A stretch of 64,000 bases of DNA from Bog-473 sp963730395 (lineage in GTDB: Bacteria > Actinomycetota > Acidimicrobiia > Acidimicrobiales > RAAP-2): assembly GCA_963730395.1 (NCBI GenBank), contig CAVSSK010000011.1, positions 124,001 to 188,000 on the forward strand, in the 5' to 3' direction. Below the pieces are notes generated by a model. It had not been told where the DNA came from, ran no database searches, and saw only the letters and a list, made by a program, of their open reading frames with translations. The stretch's first letter is position 1. Every line of letters begins with the position of its first letter. Both the position numbers and the translations under genes were made by a program. This document shows, piece after piece, positions 51,922 to 60,765 of the stretch.

Positions 51922-52602
51922 TTAGTTACCGCGGGCGACACCGGCCAGGATCGGGTGCTGGCCGAACCACTTCGGAATCCGTCGAGTGAGCTCCGTCGGT
52001 CCGTGCATCGTGATGCGTCCGTCGGCGAGCCCGTCGACGAAACGAGCATCGCCCATCCACACCTCGGTCAGAGTGCGTAGATCGGCCTCGATAGTCACGT
52101 CCACGTCGAATCCAGGATCGATGAGGCATAGATCCACGTCGTGTTCGTCGACGACGATCCAGAAGTATCGGCTCTTGGCTGGCATCGACGGGAACGTGAG
52201 CTGGACGACCACCCGATCCGTCCTGAACCCCCCGGGGGACAAGAACCGCCGGACATCCCAGAGCAACAGTCCGGGGTCGAGGTCGTCGGGCCGGTAGTCG
52301 CTGCGCACCCACCGCTGGCCCCACTCTCCGAGTCCCTGGATGAGGGGGAACAGCTCCCATCCGGCCTCGGTCAGGCTGTAGGAGGTGCCGGCGCCAGACG
52401 ACGTGCGCTCGATGACGCCGGCGGCCTCCAACTCCTTGAGCCGTTTGGACAGGAGCGCAGGCGAGCAGGTGGGCACGCCTCGGCGGATCTCGTTGAAGCG
52501 AGTGCTGCCGACCAGCATCTCCCGCAGGATGAGCGGCGTCCACCGTTGGCAGATGACCTCTGCCGCCTTCGACACCGGACAGAACTGGCCGTAACCGCTC
52601 AC
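51922..52602 (-). CDS. HxlR-family transcriptional regulator with SCP2-like C-terminus
   Basis: About 226 residues. The winged helix begins GQFCPVSKAAEVICQRWTPL, continues LVGSTRFNEIRRGVPTCSPA and RLKELEAAGVIERT, and is followed by a C-terminal sterol-carrier-like domain (DVDVTIEADLRTLTEVWMGD, FVDGLADGRITMHGP). GTG 52602 is preferred since homologues start at SGYGQFCP; an in-frame GTG at 52623 abuts the palindrome 52624-52636. Divergent from the DsrE-like gene, which it probably controls, perhaps by redox through its N-terminal Cys residues. Confidence 0.85.
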   Translation of the reverse strand: MSGYGQFCPVSKAAEVICQRWTPLILREMLVGSTRFNEIRRGVPTCSPALLSKRLKELEAAGVIERTSSGAGTSYSLTEAGWELFPLIQGLGEWGQRWVRSDYRPDDLDPGLLLWDVRRFLSPGGFRTDRVVVQLTFPSMPAKSRYFWIVVDEHDVDLCLIDPGFDVDVTIEADLRTLTEVWMGDARFVDGLADGRITMHGPTELTRRIPKWFGQHPILAGVARGN

Positions 52603-52623
52603 GCCGCCCAGGATAGGCCTCAC

Positions 52624-52636
52624 TTCAGTATCTGAA
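52624..52636. promoter_or_regulatory. Palindrome between HxlR and DsrE genes
   Basis: TTCAGTATCTGAA has perfect five-base arms (TTCAG, CTGAA) around TAT. It lies in the divergent intergenic region, as expected for an autoregulated HxlR operator. Confidence 0.5.
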
Positions 52637-52661
52637 CTAGTCGGATGGCCTCCGAACTTCG

Positions 52662-53127
52662 ATGATGGTCACTACCGACCAATCGAAGGAGAAGCGATCA
52701 GCCATGCCGAGCAAAGCCGCCATCAGCCTCACCACGGGCCTCGAGGATCCCGAGAAGGTGACCGTCGCCTTCCTGGTGGCCGTCGGAGCGGCCGAGCAGG
52801 GTCGACCCACGGTGATGTTCCTCACCAAGGAGGCCGTGCGACTTGCGCTCGATGGTTTGGCGATCGGTGTCGCCTGCGACGGATGTCCGCCACTTGCTGA
52901 TCTGCTCGATCGATACACCAAGGCGGGCGGCACCTGATGGTGTGCCCCATTTGCTTCAACGCCAAGGCACTCGACAGACTCAACTCATCGATAATGCGCA
53001 ACTCGGTGGAACGGTGCAGCTCTGGGAGTGGATCGGCGAGGGAGCCCACGTTCAGCTACTGACGAAACGAATGTTGATAGAGCTGAGGCGTGTCCTGGTC
53101 AGGATTCGCCGCCGATTATTGCGATGA
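52662..53127 (+). pseudogene. DsrE/DsrF-like sulfur-relay protein, frameshifted
   Basis: The first frame (ATG 52662 or 52704) reads SLTTGLEDPEKVTVAFLVAV and FLTKEAVRLALDGLAIGV and ends after TKAGG at 52937. The next part, MVCPICFNAKALD with the conserved Cys-x2-Cys, is in a second frame. The last conserved part, LIDNAQLGGTVQLWEWIGEG, is in a third frame that runs to 53127 past the usual end. Two indels therefore break a gene that would normally be about 115 residues. DsrE-fold proteins handle sulfur or act as predicted peroxiredoxins. Confidence 0.72.
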
Positions 53128-53269
53128 GAGATCCTCGATTCACTACCTGAGTCGCTCTGAGTTGCTAGCGGTCGGTTTGGTTCCTTCCGATCGATCAGAC
53201 AGCCGACCCTAGATCGACGGCAACCGGGGCACTGGGAACAGTCGGGGCGATGCTGCAGCCTGGACCGGA

Positions 53270-53288
53270 GGGTGTCCCAGTACGCCGG
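53270..53288 (+). repeat. Boundary repeat copy 2, at the left end of the recombinase element
   Basis: GGGTGTCCCAGTACGCCGG, identical to 51796-51814. It runs directly into the left terminal inverted repeat GTTATACAGGTGATCC of the recombinase element. Confidence 0.75.
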
Positions 53289-53317
53289 TTATACAGGTGA
53301 TCCACCTCCTGGGATAG
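53288..53317 (+). repeat. Left terminal inverted repeat of the recombinase element
   Basis: GTTATACAGGTGATCC followed by ACCTCCTGGG. It pairs with the right end at 55712-55742 on the opposite strand (15/16 in the outer part). Confidence 0.65.
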
Positions 53318-53361
53318 GCATCCGGGGGAACCTCCTCGGGTGCAAACCCGACCAGGAGGTG
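53303..53361 (+). promoter_or_regulatory. RNA hairpin that hides the ribosome binding site of the first recombinase
   Basis: The SD sequence AGGAGG (53354-53359) lies six bases before the GTG start at 53366. It can pair with CCTCCT (53331-53336), extended after a 3-base bulge by CGGGT/ACCCG (53337-53341 with 53346-53350) closed by a GCAA tetraloop of GNRA type. Alternatively, CCAGGAGGTG (53352-53361) can pair perfectly with CACCTCCTGG (53303-53312). The two structures are mutually exclusive and both block the SD, so recombinase translation should normally be low. Confidence 0.65.
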
Positions 53362-53365
53362 TGCG

Positions 53366-54410
53366 GTGGAGTGGAGTCCGTCATTCGAGTGTCACGTCCG
53401 TCCCGACGGTGAACACGTCTATCGGATCGGCCACCAGCTGATCGACGAGTTCTTGGAGTTCGTCGTCGGCCGGGCCCGTCCGAACACGGTGCGGGCCTAT
53501 GCCCACGACCTGAGTGTCTTCTTCAGCGTGGTGAAGAAGGACCCGCTCGAGGTGCGGCCCAAGGACGTCATGGCCTTCGTCACCGCGCAGCGGCGTCCGA
53601 AGCCCGGGGCCGAGAACGTGGTGCGCATCCGACGGCTCAGCGGGTCTCTCGGCGGCGACGATCAAGCGGCGTCTGGCGGCGGTCTCGAGCTTCTATGGCT
53701 ACCTGATCACCCGCGACGACGTGGAGGTGACGGCCAACCCGGTGCCCCGGGGCATCGCCACCCGTCAGAGCCGCTCACGAGGCGGTCGTGGCCTGCCGCT
53801 GGTGCGCGGTGTGCGCCGGCTGCCCAGGATCCTCGACCCCGACGAGATCGACGCGCTCATGGGTGCGCTGCGCACCGAGCGGGACCGGGCCATGACCCAG
53901 GCCATGGTGCTCGGCGGTCTGCGGCGCTGCGAGGTGCTCGGTCTTCGCCTGGGCGACCTGCGTCTCGGCGAGTGGCGGGTGCTGATCAGAGAAGGCAAGG
54001 GCGGCCACGAACGATTGGTGCCGCTGTCGCCGACCTTCTTCTCCACGCGTGGCTCGCTACATGGACCACGAGCGACCGCCGAGACGACGAGCGACGCGCT
54101 CTTCGTCGCGCTCAAAGGGGCCCATCGCGGCCAGCCGCTCTCGATGCCGGGCCTGGACCAGATCATCCGCGACCGCCCGGCTGCGCGCCGAACTGCAGCC
54201 ACGGCACCTGCCACGAGCTGCGCCACACCTGCTTCACCCGACTGCGCGAGGCGGGCATGGCCATCGAAGCCATCCAGGCCCAGGCCGGACACCGCTCCAT
54301 CACCTCGACCCGGGTCTATCTCCACCTCGACATCGAGTGGCTGGCCGAGGAGTACCGACGGGCCATCAGAAGCCATCGAGGCCCAGGCGCTTGTCGGGGT
54401 GGCCCAATGA
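53366..54410 (+). pseudogene. Tyrosine recombinase 1 (short type), frameshifted
   Basis: Starts with GTG 53366. The N-terminal core-binding part is intact: LIDEFLEFVVGRARPNTVRA and LSVFFSVVKKDPLEV. An extra base near 53648 moves it to the frame SAATIKRRLAAVSSFYGYLI and PRILDPDEIDALMGALRTER, with the first catalytic Arg in LGGLRRCEVLGLRLGDL. Later parts alternate frames: ARYMDHERPP; TCHELRHTCFTRLREAG (His-x-x-Arg box); QAGHRSITSTRVYLHL with the Tyr nucleophile; and EAIEAQALVGVAQ ending at 54410. All catalytic residues exist but in different frames. Its TGA overlaps the ATG of the second recombinase, showing the original operon. Confidence 0.8.
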
Positions 54411-55693
54411 ACGCACTCGCACGCGCAACTGCCCGTCAGCCCACGTCGTCGAGGCGGCGGGACGCCCGAAGTCACGTGGAACCAGATCGCCGCCCGGGCA
54501 CCGGTCATGGTCGCCACCATGGCCTCCTACCTGGACCAACTCGAAGTCTCGGCCCGTCCGGGCACCGTGGCGGCTGCCGAGCTGGCACTCCGGCTTCTTC
54601 GCCCACCGGGTCACCGAGGCCGATCCGAGCTGCACGTCGGTGGCGCGCATCGGGCGGCCCCACATCGAGGACTTCAAGTGCTGGCTGGTCGCACGTCGAG
54701 GCAGGACCGGCAAGCCCTTGGCCACCATGACCATCCGGCACCGGCTCAGCACGGTGCGCACCTTCTTCGAGCGCATCATGGAGTGGGACTACGACGACGC
54801 CCCGGCCCGTCTGTTCATCTACATGAGCGACTTCCCCGCCCTCGACGAGCCGCTGCCGAGGTTCTTGGACGACCCGACGGCGGCCAAGTTCATGGCCGCA
54901 TTGGCACAAGGATCCCAACCTGCGCCGTCGCCTCATGGTCGAGCTGTTGGCCCGCACCGGGATGCGCGTCGGCGAGCTCTCCGGACTCGAAGACGACGCC
55001 ATGATCCGCAAGGGAGACGGTCACCGTCTCCGCATCCCCATCGGCAAGCTGCACAACGACCGCTACGTGCCCCTGCTCCCGATGCTGGTCGATCTCATCG
55101 ACGAGTACAGGGCCGTGCGCGGACGCTCACGCTCGGGACACCTCCTCGAGCGTGACGACGGACGGCCCTTCGACCGGCGCACCATCCACCGCTACGTGGC
55201 CAACGTCGCCAAGCGAGCCGGGGTCGGCCACGTCCATCCCCACCAGCTGCGCCACACACTCGCCACCCAGTCCATCAACCGGGGCATGAGCCTCGAAGCC
55301 ATCGCCGCCTTGCTCGGGCACCGCTCGATGGACATGACGCTGATCTATGCCCGCATCTCCGACGAGACCGTCGCCGATGCGTACTTCAAGGTGACCGAAG
55401 CGGTCGAGGCCCAGTACTACGGACTCTCCGGCGCCACCCCTGCTCGCACTGCCAGCCCGAGCGCTCAGGCAGTGAGCGACCATCGCCGGCTGCTCGCCAA
55501 CGGTCACTGCACGAGGCCGGCTCTCCTCGGCTGCTCCTTCGAGAGCGTCTGCGAGCGCTGCGGGTTCTTCGAGACCGGTCCGCAGTTCCTCACCATCTTG
55601 AAGCGCCAGCGCAAGCACGCCGACGAGCGAGGTCAGAGCGACCGGAGCCAGCTCTTCGAGGGCCTCATCGAAGGAGTCGCCGATGCCCAGTGA
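54407..55693 (+). pseudogene. Tyrosine recombinase 2 (long type, C-terminal Cys cluster), frameshifted
   Basis: ATG 54407 overlaps the previous stop (ATGA). The N-terminal half is broken by several frameshifts (MASYLDQLEVSARPGTVAAA; FFAHRVTEADPSCTSVARIG; TIRHRLSTVRTFFERIMEW). From 54935 the frame is intact to 55693: LARTGMRVGELSGL (Arg), PHQLRHTLATQSINRG (His-x-x-Arg), LLGHRSMDMTLIYARI (His and Tyr nucleophile). A C-terminal Cys-rich segment follows (LLGCSFESVCERCGFFETG) that may bind zinc. Such tails occur in recombinases of paired or triple transposition systems. Confidence 0.82.
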
Positions 55694-55711
55694 GTGTGCT
55701 TCCATAGGACA

Positions 55712-55742
55712 CAGCCCAGGACCTACGGATCACATGTATAAC
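55712..55742 (-). repeat. Right terminal inverted repeat of the recombinase element
   Basis: On the minus strand GTTATACATGTGATCC (55727-55742) followed after a short offset by TCCTGGG. It lies 19 bases behind the stop of recombinase 2. Confidence 0.65.
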
Positions 55743-55790
55743 GCCGGGACGGGGAGTCACCAGGCGAGATGTTGACACTGCGCTTGGGGC

Positions 55791-56888
55791 TCAGACGGAA
55801 AGTGTCATGCGGACGAAAGGACTCGGACACGGCGAGCCATACACAGCGTCCCCAAGGTAGAACTCGTACTCAACGCGCCGCCGGTCAGGTAGTATTGTGC
55901 GTGCCAAAGGGTTCTCGCCGGGCCGTCCGGATTTGCTTCGTCTCGACGCCGGTCCGCTCGGGCCGATTCGAGAAGGTCTCAAAGCGTATGCGCAGTAGAG
56001 GGGTGCCGCTCACTCATCGTTGAGGATAAGAGCGCGTCGATAGGCATCTTGGCTCTCTCATTGTCGGTGTCGTCGGGCACACGTCCGGCTCCGTCTCGGA
56101 AGAGCAGATGATTAGTGACGCAGAGGGTGCCGGTATCAGTAGGCACGGCGTGCTCGGCGTTATGCATGTCTCGTTCTCAGACGAATGCCTGGTTCTTGTC
56201 GGCTATGAGGTAGTGAGCACGGCGTACTCGTCGTACTGCTTGGTTCCATAGAGCGCCTCTTGGCTTCCGCGGCGGTGGCACAGGTATAGAGGATGTAGCG
56301 CATTATGTGCATCTCGTTGAGGCTCGCCTGCGGAGCTATGCTCGGCCGCACAGATGTGCTCTCGTCATCGGCTAAGACCACGACAGTGAGCGCTTGTTCA
56401 TTGATCTCATCGAGACAGCTCGTCAGATCACGAACGGTGCAGACGATTGCGGCGTACTCTTGTCTGGGTACGTTTCAATAACGAAGGGACGCGAGAGCAC
56501 TGGTGGTTCGTCAGGCTGGGGCGGGGCGCTAAGCATCTCACTGAGTGTTAGAGTGGTGAAGTCGAGGTTGCGACTGACTCGAGCGTGCGCGTCGGCGTTG
56601 ACCTGCGATGAGCACACACGGCAGAGCAACGAGCAGCGAAGGGCTCCGCTATGACGTTTGCGAAGTCAATGGTGTCATCGTCAATGTCGAGACAGAATGC
56701 GGTAGCAACCTCACTATGAGTGAATGTTGATCAGGCTAGCTCCGCTCGAACCACGTACAGCGGGCGCGGGTGCGGACCGGATCAGCGGCTCGAGGTGGAA
56801 TACAGCCGAAATGATCTAGAGCCTCGGCCGCAAGTGCCTTGCCGATCTCGAACTGGGAGCCACACACTTCCAGGTGGCAAACGGTCAT
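55791..56888 (-). pseudogene. C45-family (acyltransferase-like Ntn-hydrolase) gene, decayed
   Basis: Pieces of one protein lie in order on the minus strand in different frames. N-terminus MTVCHLEVCGSQFEIGKALA with RTRARCTWFER (56736-56888). Nucleophile region CSSQVNADAHARVSRNLDF and PPVLSRPFVIETYPD (56423-56629). LADDESTSVRPSIAPQASLN and RYILYTCATAAEAKRRS (56160-56381). HYLIADKNQAFV, then a stop, then HNAEHAVPTDTGTLCVTNH (55979-56167). C-terminus PDRRRVEYEFYLGDAVYG and SPFVRMTLSV (55791-55982). The total span of about 366 codons equals a full-length family member. The family includes acyl-CoA:6-aminopenicillanate acyltransferase-like self-processing hydrolases. It carries several indels and a stop, so it is not functional. 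Confidence 0.7.
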
Positions 56889-57185
56889 GAAGTCATCAGG
56901 CTCTCCGGCGATGACACGTCGCTGCACAAGACTCTCAGGTTGCCTTACCGCTCCCACAGGGACAGTCTGCCATTGGGTGATTCCCCGGGATTGAGCGAAT
57001 GAGAATGCCGCAGGATACTGATGACCTCTGCCCCCGTTTGCAGGGAGTGGGTGCACTATCAACTTCCGCGGGCTTGCCGCTCGCTAGCAGTTACGGAATC
57101 CTCGGGGACGCTAACGACAGGCGCTCAGTCGATTCCAAGATCCTCCGCCTACGTTGCGTCTGCTGGCTCAAGTTGTTAATGACAG

Positions 57186-57574
57186 TCAGGGCCTGTTTGC
57201 TGAGAGCCTCTTCATCGCTGCATAAGCGCTCAGTACCTGCTCGGGGTAGTCGGCATCAATAGTCTTAGTGTTTGCGATTGCCTCAGCAGCCTTGTCTGCA
57301 CTCTCTCTCAGGGTGTTGAGAACTACCTTTGGTGGCTCCCCAAATTGAGTGCAGCTTGGAATGCCGACTCTGCTTCGGCAGCTGCCTCAGTGACCGCCAC
57401 CCATGGGACGAGTCCTTCGTACTGCCGCTCCATCTCTTCAGTAACGAGCTGGGCAGCCCGAGACGCTAACGACAGATCAGTGCCGAGGGCGCCATCTGCA
57501 TCTGGTCGGTCCAGGTACCACTCGATGCTTGCGGCCGACCTCTCCGCCGCCGATCGCCTCTTGTCCTTGCTCAT
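57186..57574 (-). pseudogene. Small hypothetical protein with one frameshift
   Basis: ATG 57574 opens MSKDKRRSAAERSAASIEWY and LVTEEMERQYEGLVPWVAVT, ending after ALNLG at a stop at 57323. Adding one base in the TTTGGGG run joins it to the frame EPPKVVLNTLRESADKAAEA and DYPEQVLSAYAAMKRLSANR, ending at 57186. The combined protein of about 133 residues is helical and charged. No family recognised. Confidence 0.45.
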
Positions 57575-58080
57575 GGATCGACGCCCTCTTGATCAACCCT
57601 TCGCGACCTCTCGAACCCTCCTCCACAGATCCTGTCCGGGACTCCAGAGGCCAAAGGTCATCGCTTGCCTGCGAAAAGCTGCGGGGCGGGACCGATGCTG
57701 CAACGGGCTCGCATAGAGGTCGTTGCAGTCCCGGCCGACATGGGGTCCACTCCCAACCTGCTCAGTTTCCTGCGGCTCGGGTCAACCCGGCGTAAACGCC
57801 CCGTCGAGAATGGGACCGACGTTCGGAGCTGCTGTTCGTGCTCGAGATCGCCACGGCCTAGCCCCGAACGGCACATAGGTGACGTTGCGCGGCGGACGCG
57901 GTTCGGGGTCAACGACCTCGAGCCCGGCACGGAACAACGGGATCGAAAAGTGTCGCATATGCCGGGATCGTGTCACCCCGACCGGGCAAACGCGTTGCTT
58001 GACGCGGCCTATAGCTTCCCGTACGCAGAGGAACCGACAAGGTAGGTGGTACAAGTTGGAGCGCCATAGAGGTCGACTGA
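57575..58080. other. 506-base stretch without a confident gene
   Basis: Short frames on both strands show no recognisable family. A few protein-like pieces occur on the minus strand (for example VDPEPRPPRNVTYVPFGARP), but no complete gene can be built. Probably decayed DNA. Confidence 0.35.
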
Positions 58081-58557
58081 GTAGCTTGCACCGCCTTCAG
58101 CCTTGACTCGGGGAACTTCGCCGTCTGGGACGCGTCGTCCGGCGTTGACCTACCGCGAGCGGTGGCGTCCAGTTGCACGGTGCCGGGCCTGGTGTCGCCT
58201 GTGACCATCGGCGGGGAGACCTGGATCGACGGCGGCGCCCGGGACGCACTCAACGCTGATCTCGCCATCGGCCACGACGCCGTGGTCGCCGTCTCTTGTA
58301 TGGCTCTCGAGCCGCCGGAAGGAGCGATGCCCGAACTGCTGGCTGGACTCCTCCCCGGGATCAGTCAGCGCATCGATGACCTTCGTGCGAGCGGGAGTGT
58401 GGTGGAAGTGGTGGAACCGTCCGAGGAGTTCGGCGAGCTGAGCGGCTGGGGCTGCTACCTCCTAGACGTCAGCCGGACTGCCGCTGCGTTCGACGCTGGC
58501 CTGCGTCAAGGCGAGGCCGAGATTGAGCGCACCCGGAGGCTGTGGTTCGGGATCTAG
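58081..58557 (+). pseudogene. Patatin-like phospholipase, C-terminal fragment
   Basis: The frame opens right after a TGA at 58078-58080 and lacks the N-terminal half with the Gly-x-Ser-x-Gly nucleophile. Seen: FSLDSGNFAVWDASSGVDLP, RAVASSCTVPGLVSPVTIGG, and the catalytic Asp in WIDGGARDALNADLA, then a helical tail to LWFGI. This matches the RssA-type bacterial patatin subgroup. With no nucleophile it is a remnant; an internal start at 58162 would give only 131 residues. Confidence 0.75.
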
Positions 58558-58706
58558 CACCTCGAGCCCGTGTCACCACCGAACACGTTGACGATACGGG
58601 TAAGAACGTCGAGACCTTCTCGGCCCGACGACCTCGCGGCTTGGGAGAGGATCTTCGACGGGCTGAGCTCGCGTCGACAGTCCGCCGGGTAGGCGTGCCA
58701 CCGTGC

Positions 58707-58725
58707 GGTACTGCTGGGACACCCC
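58707..58725 (-). repeat. Boundary repeat, inverted copy
   Basis: On the minus strand GGGGTGTCCCAGCAGTACC, a copy of the GGGTGTCCCAGTAC sequence with CA inserted. It faces the copy at 53270-53288, so the two could be the ends of one 5.4-kb segment carrying the recombinases and the decayed C45 and patatin genes. Confidence 0.5.
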
Positions 58726-58734
58726 TTCGGACGG

Positions 58735-59660
58735 CTATCCGCCTTCGGTGATTCGGATGATCGTCTTGCCGGGGGTGCGCCGGTCGGGGGCGAACGCAGC
58801 AGGCGCTTCGGCGAGTGGCCGCACTGCCCCGACGATCGGCTTGAGCCGTCCGTCCCTGAGCCGCTGGGCGAGGTCCGCGAGCCGGGAACGGTCGGCTTCG
58901 ACGACGAAGAAGATGGCGCGGCCGTCCTTGGGCTGGACCGTGGGCACCCTGATGGTGGTGACGAGCGTGCCGCCGGCGCGCACCAGCGCCGCCGAGCGGT
59001 CGAGGATCTCGCCGCCGATCACGTCGAACACCACGTCAACTTCGCCGGCGTCTTCGAGCTTGTCGGCCTCCAGGTCCAAGAAGCGCATGCACTCCCAAGC
59101 CGAGAGCGGTATCGCGGTCCATTGCCCGGCCGGTGCCGATCACTTTGGCTCCGACCTCTCGGGCGAGCTGCACGGCGATCGAACCGACACCGCCCGCGGC
59201 GCCGTGGATCAGGACGGTCTGGCCTGTCGTGAGATGAGCGTGGTCGATGAGCGCCTGCCATGCCGTCAGCCCGGAGATCGGCAGGGCGGCGGCCACCGTG
59301 TGGTCGATGTCAGCCGGAAGAGGAGCGAGGTTGCGGGCCTCCACCGCGCTGTACTCGGCCAGGGAGCCGTTGCGGGTCCAGTCGCACAGGCCGAACACCC
59401 GTTGGCCGACGCTCAGGCCCGTGGTCCCATACCCCAGCTCGACGACGACTCCCGACAGCTCGTGGCCGGGCACGCTCGGCGTCCGGTCGCGCCCGGCGCG
59501 GTCGACCCAGGTCCCTGACCAGTCCAGTCTCGCCGGGGGTGAACCCGGCGGCATGCACTCGTACGATGACGTCGTTCTGGGCCGCGTGCGGGTAGGGCAC
59601 ATCCGTCAAGGAGAGTCCACCGACGCCGGCATCGTGGTCTCGAACGGTGATGGCTTGCAT
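58735..59660 (-). pseudogene. MDR-superfamily NADP-dependent oxidoreductase (quinone-oxidoreductase-like), frameshifted
   Basis: ATG 59660 starts MQAITVRDHDAGVGGLSLTD and VHAAGFTPGE. An extra base near 59535 shifts to LDWSGTWVDRAGRD, PSVPGHELSGVVVELGYG and the NADP loop VLIHGAAGGVGSIAVQLARE. A second indel near 59090 shifts to RFLDLEADKLEDAGEVDVVF, ending TPGKTIIRITEGG at 58735. The zinc Cys residues of true alcohol dehydrogenases are lacking. Corrected length about 307 residues, normal for the family. Confidence 0.78.
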
Positions 59661-59757
59661 GGCAGCTCCCTTCGCTGACGGGATGGTCGATGTGTGCTCG
59701 GTAGGTCCGAGCAGAAGCTAGGCCGATGTGTGATGCCCTTGTTGCTTTATCGCAAGA

Positions 59758-59773
59758 GTGTCCCAGTACACGG
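59758..59773 (+). repeat. Boundary repeat, partial direct copy
   Basis: GTGTCCCAGTACACGG, matching the first 12 bases of the core GTGTCCCAGTACGCCGG. It sits between the oxidoreductase pseudogene and the HAD gene. Confidence 0.5.
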
Positions 59774-59785
59774 TTCAGTGGCGTT

Positions 59786-60487
59786 CTAGACGCCGGTCAA
59801 GAGCCTTACGACTCCGGTGGTGTCGGAGAGATCGTGGAGCACGGCGTTGGCTCCGATGCCCTCCAGCGAATCGGCTGTATAGCCACCTGTCCCAACGAGC
59901 AGACACCGGACACCGGCAGATCGGGCGCAATCAAGGTCTCGCGGCGTGTCACCGATCACCCAAACTTGATCGGGATCAGCGCGCCAGCCGGTCTGCTCCG
60001 CTACCCGCGCCATTGCGCGAGGCACCAAGAGCCTGCGATCGTGATCGTCACTGCCGTATGCGCCCACACTGAGGTTGAGCCATTTGTCTAGACCGAAGGC
60101 CGCCACTTTAACGACGGCGTTGGGGTAAACGTTCCCGGTTACAAGGGTGGACAATACGGACGGCCGGGCGGCAAGTTCGGCCAGGATTGTGGCAGCACCC
60201 GGACAGGCCTTTCCCTCGGCCGCGAGGCGACCTGTGGCGGCGACAGCGGCCAGCTCCCTCTCGATATGACGCAGCACCGCCTCGACCAGCTCGGGCGTCT
60301 CTTCGATGCCCATGTCCGACAAGTACTCGCGCACGATTTGCGGATCGGTCTTGCCGCTCATCCTCGGGCGGACCTCAGGCCGAACGCCGAGCACACGTTC
60401 CAACGCGACGTCGAACACGCCTGCACCTAGCCCGCCGGTCTTGACTAATGTCCCGTCGACATCCCAGAGCAGGACCCGGCGGATCAT
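59786..60487 (-). CDS. HAD-family phosphatase, phosphoglycolate-phosphatase-like
   Basis: A 233-residue HAD hydrolase: catalytic Asp9 and Asp11 in LLWDVDGTLVKTGG, the cap region MSGKTDPQIVREYLSDMG, motif II in TLVTGNVYPNAVVKVAAFGL and motif III/IV in VWVIGDTPRDLDCARSAGVR. The pattern is that of Gph-type small-molecule phosphatases. It is intact, unlike several neighbours, and lies between boundary repeats at 59758 and 61622. Substrate unknown. Confidence 0.88.
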   Translation of the reverse strand: MIRRVLLWDVDGTLVKTGGLGAGVFDVALERVLGVRPEVRPRMSGKTDPQIVREYLSDMGIEETPELVEAVLRHIERELAAVAATGRLAAEGKACPGAATILAELAARPSVLSTLVTGNVYPNAVVKVAAFGLDKWLNLSVGAYGSDDHDRRLLVPRAMARVAEQTGWRADPDQVWVIGDTPRDLDCARSAGVRCLLVGTGGYTADSLEGIGANAVLHDLSDTTGVVRLLTGV

Positions 60488-60765
60488 TGGGCAACCGTAC
60501 CGGTAGCCACCAGTGGGGAGGAGCGACCCCTGCCCCCGTACCGGGGACGAGGGCAATACCTGGTATCAAATCCCTGACAGCGCAAGCGGGGAAGGGGACG
60601 GGGTGCGCAACGAACAGCGCCTGTATGAAGGTGGGCTCACGCCGTAATCATGATGGTGGCTGCCACAATGCCTGCTCGCTCGCTCCCCTTGAACAGGAGA
60701 TGATCTACGTTTGGTAGCGACTGTCCGTGCCGCCGATACAGATCGGACTCAGGGGGTTGGGGATC

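Larger units (their letters stand above)
53270..55760 (+). mobile_element. Two-recombinase transposon-like element with imperfect terminal inverted repeats
   Basis: Two tandem tyrosine recombinase genes lie between inverted ends. Left inner end: GTTATACAGGTGATCC (53288-53303). Right end on the opposite strand: GTTATACATGTGATCC (55727-55742), 15 of 16 identical. Similarity continues inward (TCCTGGG on both sides after a 2-base offset) and weakly outward (CCCnGTnC). Arrangement and coupled ORFs recall Tn554-type or recombinase-in-trio elements, but with two recombinases. Both genes are frameshifted, so this copy is probably inactive. Confidence 0.65.

Noticed and set aside
57665..58045. 126-codon plus-strand frame between the small hypothetical gene and the patatin fragment
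   Set aside because: Composition is not protein-like, there is no ribosome binding site and no family resemblance; the region is treated as decayed DNA.
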